Source of the DNA: Carettochelys insculpta
Lineage: Eukaryota > Chordata > Testudines > Carettochelyidae
Length of the DNA stretch: 64,000 bases
Reading direction: 5' to 3'
NCBI RefSeq assembly: GCF_033958435.1
Contig: NC_134138.1
Span: 29,666,598 to 29,730,597, forward strand
Position 1 is the first letter of the stretch. The number at the start of each line of letters is the position of its first letter. Positions 57,440 to 64,000 of this stretch are shown here, one piece after another. The notes under the pieces are model-generated. The model was not told where the DNA came from. It did no database searches and worked only from the letters and a program-made list of their open reading frames with translations. The position numbers and the translations under genes are program-made.

Positions 57440-57662
57440 ATGGTCTTAGAGTTTAAAGCACAGGTTTAGGATTCAAAAGATTTTGGGAGTTCCTGGCTCT
57501 GCCAGGCACTGACTGTGTGACCTGAGGCAAATAACTTACCTCCTCTGTAGTCTCAGATTCTATGCCTGGAGAATGGAGATAATAACTCATGGGATGTTCT
57601 GAAGCTTAATTTAATGTTAAGAAAGCACATGAAGCTCATCTGATGAAAGGCAGCATAGAAGC
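57440..57662 (+). repeat. MIR SINE remnant
   Basis: Sense MIR order: AGAGTTTAAAGCACAGG, GGAGTTCCTGGCTCTGCCAG, GACTGTGTGACCTGAGGCAA, CTTACCTCCTCTGTAG, GGAGAATGGAGATAATAACTC, AGAAAGCACATGAAGC. One of the better preserved copies in the window. Confidence 0.8.
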
Positions 57663-57862
57663 AAGGAGTATTAAATACCATCTTGTATAGTATTGTTCTT
57701 ATTTGGATTTTCGCCAGTCACCAGAATTCTCTTCTGACTTTATGTTTACTTGCAAATACCCAATTAATTGTGAAAAAACTTGGACATGTCTGGTGTGGGA
57801 GAGAGTATACTATAGAGATTGGCCTGAACAAAATTTGTGAATTCAAACACCTTAAACAATTA

Positions 57863-58155
57863 GGCTACGGTCACACTAAAGCAATCTGTCGACAGAAGTC
57901 ACTGTCTGAAGAGATTTACTGACACGACTTCTGTTGATAGAGTGCTACCACACACAAAAGCCAATTGGAAAAGTGATCCACTGACTGCCCAGATGTTGTC
58001 TCGACAGAACGAGCACCCAGAAGCACAGCAGTGAGGTCTGCCCATTGTTCTGGAGAGCCTGTCTGTCGAGAGAAGGCCCCCTAGAATGTTCACACAGCTT
58101 TGTAGGTGTTCTTCCTCATGTGGGAGAGACAAAACTCATTAGTGTAGCCATAGCC
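57863..58155. mobile_element. MITE with 3-bp TTA target duplication, 293 bp
   Basis: Left end GGCTACGGTCACACTAAAG and right end TTAGTGTAGCCATAGCC are inverse. TTA flanks both sides (57860-57862 and 58156-58158). Inner CTGTCGACAGAAG and CTTCTGTTGATAGAGTG echo 36403-36688. A TWA-type 3-bp duplication suits PIF/Harbinger, but the ends alone do not prove the class. Confidence 0.7.
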
Positions 58156-58202
58156 TTAAGAGCCATGGGAGGATAGAATCTCCTCAAAGATATTCTGTAG
58201 AT

Positions 58203-58522
58203 AGTGGTTCCCAGCCTGGGGTCTCCAGACCTCTGGGGGTCTGTGAGGGTATTGCAGGGGATCTGTGAAAAAAATTAAAAATAAAAATGAGAATTGAAAA
58301 TATGTTTTTGAAGTAAGTTGCGAAGTTACAATAAATTATTTTTTAAATTAAATATCTTCCAGTAATGTTGTTAATTGCTGTCTAAAAATCTCTGTTGCAG
58401 TGTCCTTTTTCATTTACTGAAGTGTACATAGCAGCTAGTACAGGCTTTGATGGGAGTCTCTGAAAGGTTTTGGGGGGGGTGTGAGTGGGGGCCAGTACTA
58501 GTGAAAGGGTTGGAAACCACTG
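58203..58522. mobile_element. Non-autonomous hAT-like element, 320 bp
   Basis: Left end AGTGGTTCCCAGCCTGG and right end AGGGTTGGAAACCACTG are inverse. Flanks CTGTAGAT (58195-58202) and CTGTAGTT (58523-58530) match at 7 of 8. It lies 45 bases after the previous MITE. The interior is TTAAAAATAAAAATGAG-type AT-rich DNA. Confidence 0.85.
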
Positions 58523-58530
58523 CTGTAGTT

Positions 58531-61500
58531 CATTATCTTGGTCCTGTGTTATTACTTGTCTTCATATCTCCTGCATGGGTTAACAGCTACATGTGTATTT
58601 GCAATATTGAGGCCAGTAGGACTAGATGTACTCTCCTGCAAGGGAAATTTCCATGAATACATGGTTGAGCATAGAAAGACTGAGATAAATGCACTTACCA
58701 CAAAGTCAGAATATTTCATACATAAGCTATTAGTTTTCATTTTCCAAAAGCGATTAGTGATTTGGGTGCCCAACTTCAGACATTTTTAAGATCTACTTTT
58801 CAAAAGATGTGTGCTGAGCACTTTTGACAATCATCTTGCCTTAAGGTGTCCCAGAGTTGAGCATCCAAAGATTGCAGCACCCAAAAGCACAATCCGTTTT
58901 TGGCAATGTAGCTCTTTTTGTTTACGATCAAAAGGGAATTTAAAATATACTTGTGAAAAAATTGTAGCAAAACAATTACAATATTTTTTCTTTGCATATG
59001 TCAGTTTGTAACATCCATATGATGCCCAAATTATATGGACTTTGAAATAAGTTATATAACTCACCTGCTCCTCTCCCATGTTTATAATTCAACAAATTAT
59101 AAATTTTCATTCATAACTATATTTGCACATATTTTCAAATTAGGTTGAGGCTTTGTAAAACAGATTTTTAAACAATATTTTTTTAAAGTCAGCTGGAATA
59201 TTTATCTCAATGATTAAATCAGTCTTACCTGAATACAGTTATTTTTACCATCCCAGTCTCCCCCACGCTCTTAAAACGAAAACCAAAAGCTTGTTATAGT
59301 TAATCTACCAGATGTGACAAGGAACTTCACAGCAACTAGCAAGCCAATTTTCTGTCAAGATGTTACAATATTATCTGAAAACTGGATATTTAAGCTGGAG
59401 GGAATATTTTATTTCACATATAATTATTACACACAATGTCCTGGTTAGACCCTAATGATACTAAGTACTTTTGAAACAAATCCTCAGTGTGCCTAAATGA
59501 AAAATACTTTGCTTTTTCAGTTGCACTTGCGCAGCAATGGTCATTAATACATCTTGGGTAGTTCAGACCATATCTGTTTAAAATGTAGAACACCATACGG
59601 GTCTTTCATAAATAATCTTTTCAAGAGCTGGGCTCAGAGAGCTATAAAAAGAAAATTAGAAAAAGCAGAATCCTTACCAGCCACACTGTCATTAAAGGTG
59701 ACTGCAAATGGTAAAATAATAAGGACCAGATCCTTTGGTCTACTCCTCTGCCTTTTTCCCACTCCACCCAGCCAAAGAAAATGGAAACCAATATTGTTGT
59801 TGTTGTGGTTATTATTTCTTACTAGAAGATTTACCTGGCATTGCTTGGGGCCATCATTCAATTAATTTTTGTTTTTGGAAAATAAAATGAAAATGTGCAT
59901 GCTCCATTTAAATAATTGTTCTGAGCGTAGGGCTGGGGATGAGTGGTTTAGTATGCAGGTTGGGCTGGAGAGGGAGGAATATCCCAGCCTTCTCTCACTG
60001 CTGCGGTTTGGGGCCAGTTAAGAAGTGCCCCTCTGTGGTTGCTGCCACTCCAGAAGGCACAGGGAGGGAGGGGTGGATGTCCCCCATCTTGGCCAGATCC
60101 AGGTTCATCTTCCCTCTGTACTCCCCAGCCAGACTGAGGAATGCAGCAAACAGTGCGCTTTCCCTTCTTCTCTCAAATAGATTGTAGAATCTGTCCTTTT
60201 CCCCATCCTTGGCACTGTGCTGCCACTGGTGGTCAATATACACTATAAGTGTCCCTGCTTTTCATCCCATATCTCTTGCTTGCCCCCTTGTGGTCATTAT
60301 GTTACAGAACCCTTCCTTTCTGTTTTATGGGAGCAGTCCCATTCAAGGCCCATTCCATTTTCCTGGCACAACCAAACCCTGACCTTGCTTTAAATCATGA
60401 AAAGAGGAAGCTGTACACCAAATTTGGTGGTTCTAGCTCTTATCATATAGGATGTGTTCTTGAACAAACAGACAAGCCTGGACTAATGAACTCTCTCAGA
60501 TGCAGTAGATTTGCACTGCCTTGCCATCACATCCAGAAGGTCCAGTCCTGGACCCATAGCACTGGGGACAGTGTAAACACACCATAAAAAGTCATTGCCC
60601 TGAAAAGTTTACAGTCTAATCAATTGTTTCCCCAGTGTGTGAGTCACCAGCAGGTACAGCTGACAGCCAGCATAAGGGTTTATCAAGGACAGACAGGACA
60701 AATGGACATGCAGCTCTCTGGCTATCCCTGGCTTGGTGGATGGTCCCTTGAGATCCATAGTCAGCCAACACATCTTAAAATAGCACTCAGGAACAGTGAG
60801 CTCTACCTTCTCCTATTGGCTGTACCCAGGATAAAACTAGGGGGAGGCGAGGCTGGGGGAGGGGGGAGCAGTTGAGAATCTGCATCCAAACCTACAAATG
60901 CTTTCAGGTTTAATAACCTAAGTTGTTTGCCAAACTCAGGTAAGAAAATTTGGTTTGCTTTTAAATTCAATATTTTAAACCCATCAGTCCCCCTTCATGA
61001 AGACTTATGTAAGTCCACCCTTAAGACTGAGATACAATTTTACAGAAATGCCGTCATCTCAGAAATCAAATTTCTGTGATTTGGGATATAACCTATTTTT
61101 TCTACATCAACATTTAAAATACTGTAACTAAAAGAGATTAAACAAAGAAATTCTCTCTCAGGCTATTTGCTTCAGGCATGTGTCTGTCAGTTCTCTTTAT
61201 TCCCCTCTCTAATCAGTTTCCCCTGTTTGCCTGGGTCTTGCACACCACAACAGGAAGCAAGTTCTCAAAAATAGGAAAATGTGATAGTAAAACCAAAAAC
61301 AGTTGGCAGAAAGATTCAGGCAGCTGAAACTGACTAGATTCTGAAGTTGCCTGTGTCCCCTGAAGTGTATAAAGTCAGTTTATGTGTATGAAAAATGTGT
61401 ACTTTGTGTTTGAATGGATTTTAACTACAGAATGGCCTTGAACACCTTGTCAGTTGCTAAATCTCATTTCCTGTATATGCTTGGGCATGCCAACACTCCT

Positions 61501-61791
61501 CTGAAGATTTATTAGTAAAAGATTATACACATAAAAGAGGTTTTCAATTGCTGGATTAGGTGGCCCAGTTATTTCTGCAACCGCCCATGGCCAACAATCT
61601 AATGCAAATTACTTAACTCCTCACACAGCTTCACAAACAAAAATTAGAACAAACTCCCTCCCTACAGAAAACATTGTACAATGTAGAATCTGCCCTGCCT
61701 TCTGTGGTGGATTAATGGTCAGGATTCAAATGGGCAAATCATGTTTTCCTTCGGACTCGAAGCAACTTCTGGTGGTGTGAGAGCACTAAAT
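58531..61791. other. Long interval without gene
   Basis: AT-rich with a G-rich spot at 60840-60870. Frames of 103-112 codons (59554-59865, 60249-60587) show no domain. A few words near 58790-58880 (TTTTGACAATCATCTTGCC) may be an old repeat. No exon supported. Confidence 0.4.
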
Positions 61792-62049
61792 TCAAATTGC
61801 AAAAATCCTGGGTGGGAATGATGCTCTTGGTCTTCTGACCTCACTACTAGACCTTTTTTTTCCCCCCAAACCTTCAGTGATGGGTAGTCTTACAGCCTCC
61901 ATAGGTAAAGTGTTCCAGTGCTTAACTGTCCTTATTATTAGAAACTGTTTCCTAAGGCATAACCTACATCTAAAGATGCTGTCGGGCAAATTAGCAAAAG
62001 CTGACATTATTGAAGTCAGTGGGTGCAGAGTCAGGCCCCTCCTGAACAC
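61792..62049 (-). pseudogene. CR1 LINE ORF2 C-terminal remnant
   Basis: On the - strand a frame includes VKHWNTLPMEAVRLPITEGL, the tail of the CR1 reverse-transcriptase ORF (a W-N-x-LP block followed by a pro/glu run). On + the matching words are GTGTTCCAGTGCTTAACTGT and GAAACTGTTTCCTAAGGCAT. Only about 120 bases (61870-61990) look CR1-derived. The flanking parts of the frame are not recognisable. Confidence 0.65.
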
Positions 62050-62112
62050 TACTCCTCAGTGATGGAGGAAAGCAAGGGATGGAAAGTATCCAAATACCCT
62101 TACAAACTCCAA

Positions 62113-62551
62113 GGCTGTGGCTACACTAGCCCCCTCCTTTCCGAAGGGGCATGGTAGCGAGCCACATGGGCAGATGCCAATGAGGTGCTGCCATGAATAT
62201 GCAGCACCTCATTAACATAATCCTGGCTGTGCGTGGTTTGAAAGTGCCACTTTCAAATCGTGTGCCACCCTTGTAGATGGGGGCCTTTCGAAAGGACCCC
62301 CCCAGACTTCAAAAGCCTCTTCTTCCTAAAATCAAATAGGAAGAAGGCACTTTTGAAGTCCAGGGGTTCCTTTCAAAAGGACTGTCTGTATGCAGACTGC
62401 ATGTGATTTGAAAGCAGCACTTTTAAACTGCGTGTGGCTGGCATTATGTTAATGAGGTGCTGCATATCCATAGCAGCATCTCATTAGCATCTGCTGATGT
62501 GGCTTGTTACCATGCCCCTTTTGAAAGGAAGGGGCTAGTGTAGACATAGCC
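62113..62551. mobile_element. Large palindromic MITE with long arms, 439 bp
   Basis: Ends GGCTGTGGCTACACTAGCCC and the inverse of GGGCTAGTGTAGACATAGCC. The two halves are inverse along roughly 170 bases each: CTTTCCGAAGGGGCATGG, GCCAATGAGGTGCTGCCATG, ATGCAGCACCTCATTAACAT recur in inverse on the right. CAA flanks both sides (62110-62112 and 62552-62554). The centre carries AAGAAGGCACTTTTGAAGTC-type arms. No ORF. Confidence 0.75.
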
Positions 62552-62554
62552 CAA

Positions 62555-64000
62555 ATGAGGTACTGGGGAACCAACCTCCAGGTTGCGTGTTCCACACAGC
62601 TCATAAGTATTTGGGAAAATATCTGAGAACTCAGATAATGCCAGGCTTCATCATTTTTATCCTATAGCATTTAAAGCCATTGAAAAGCAATTTTCAGGGT
62701 CGTCATGCTGTCCAGTATTATTAATTTAAATACCTTCATGCTTTGTGGTTAAGTGGTAATCATGAACAGGTTGTATACATTGAGTTTAGTCTTAATTTTT
62801 ATATGTATACTTAGAATAGAATTTTTAAAAAATCACAGACATGGAGGAAGGAAGATTTTTTTTTTCAGTGTGTATATATAGGTATGTTCCAAATTTACTG
62901 GAAATGTATTTTTTTTACCTTATTCTATGGTATAGGGCTATTTTTCATCTAAAAACATATTAAATAGAGTTTTGGCCAAATAATATGCTGAAGTGCTCAA
63001 CTTGTTTTTGTTTTTCCTGGGCTTGGAGCTTGTAAAGTTGTTCTGCACTTATTCCCTCGACCTGGCTGAATGCTTTAGGTATTCTTGTATTTCTGTCTGA
63101 CTCTCTTGTGTTTAATGCCTGAACGTTTCTTCCAGGCTAGTCTTTTTGCTGCCAGGAATTGGGTTTTTATATGGACGCCGGGGGGAAATTCAGGTGCTGC
63201 ATGAAGTGGTGTTGGTGATTCACTAGCTGGCACTTTTCCCTTGAGTCACTACTGAATCAATGCTCTTGTATGATGCCAGTTTAGGTGCTGTACCACTAGT
63301 TTGGAATGCAATACAGAGCTAGCATCTAAGGTAGTGAAACTTGATAATTGCTTGAGGTTCATCATGATTAGGACCAGGCCTGCTAATGGGAGGAGGAGAG
63401 GGGAAGAGAGGGAAATACCCATTATTCAGTGGGGCTCTCAGCTGCTGTGCTCGGGGTGGCTCTGAAGGCTGGCTGGAGATGGGCGTAGGGGAGTATGGCA
63501 CAGTGCAGTATGGGCTGGCTGCCCCCGGGCTACCTTCTCTATCACCTGAGGCCCGGCTCCTTCTGTGAGTGGGGACCTGGCACCTTTTCCCACCCCACAC
63601 ACTTTGCCCAGGGCCCCACCAATTCTGTCAGCCTACCCCTCCCCCCTTCTCCCACGGCTTGGACCAAACAACATGTTCCATACAGATTTCTTGGGAGCAA
63701 GAAATGTGAAGGAGGGTTCGCTACTCTAGGCCCACTAGTGTAAAGGAAGATGAGGGGTGAGATCTTAGATCAGAATTTCCCAGGTGTTGTTCCATTATAT
63801 TTAGCCAAGTATCTGGACACATTCCTTCTACAGCGAAAGAAAATTAGCATCAAGAACCTCCACAACAAATACAATTTCTAAATAGTAAGCCGATGCAGTG
63901 AAGGCCTATTGTGAAGTATATAAGCCATTATCATCTGTGCAGTATGAAGAGGTGTTAAGTAGGTTATTCATTTTGCTGAGATTCTTGTTACTGGTTATTT
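62555..64000. other. No gene seen
   Basis: AT-rich to 63300, then more G/C-rich (63380-63700) with small overlapping frames on both strands. Those frames lack initiator context, domains or a repeat family match, so they are not reported as genes. Confidence 0.4.

Noticed and set aside
63319..63743. Overlapping small frames in a GC-richer patch, possible promoter/first exon
   Set aside because: No clear CpG density, TATA or initiator context; frames lack domains.

Overview
This window is vertebrate nuclear DNA. It is AT-rich overall and almost entirely non-coding, with many decayed interspersed repeats. CR1 LINE fragments, MIR-like SINE fragments, many short hAT-type DNA transposons, foldback elements and a DIRS-type tyrosine-recombinase retrotransposon together point to a reptile, most likely a turtle. 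That assignment is inferred from repeat families, not from a gene. I see no convincing host exon, tRNA gene, rRNA gene or CRISPR array.

Positions 1-4959 are the right-hand part of a DIRS-like retrotransposon on the + strand: gag, reverse transcriptase plus RNase H, and tyrosine recombinase, followed by an inverted-repeat module. All three reading frames are broken by stops and frameshifts, so this is a dead copy. The left terminus lies outside the window.

The remaining 59 kb looks intronic or intergenic. Its recognisable content is (a) at least twelve non-autonomous hAT-like elements, most with 8-bp target-site duplications (TSDs) I could read directly (10947-11295, 11563-11760, 12153-12811, 17527-17907, 19333-20691 with 19507-20499 nested inside it, 20714-22336, 32851-33137, 40277-40495, 41525-42231, 49637-49939, 58203-58522); (b) palindromic MITEs ending in GGCTRYGTCTACAC-type repeats (5765-6061, 22582-22790, 30160-30380, 36403-36688, 57863-58155, 62113-62551); (c) two Tigger-like elements (16920-17462, 55217-55540); (d) MIR and CR1 remnants; (e) about ten copies of a short family that is often inverted on itself.

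Family (e) is the most interesting signal. Several copies are flanked by 9-15 bp direct repeats, which suggests retrotransposition. The sense strand begins with a sequence that matches the hammerhead ribozyme core: CUGANGA, a hairpin stem, GAAA, a tiny stem III, then UC. Hammerheads are known from Penelope-like elements and related non-autonomous retroelements, so these may be ribozyme-bearing retroposons that became foldback hairpins during reverse transcription. The ribozyme assignment is an inference from motif and base pairing.
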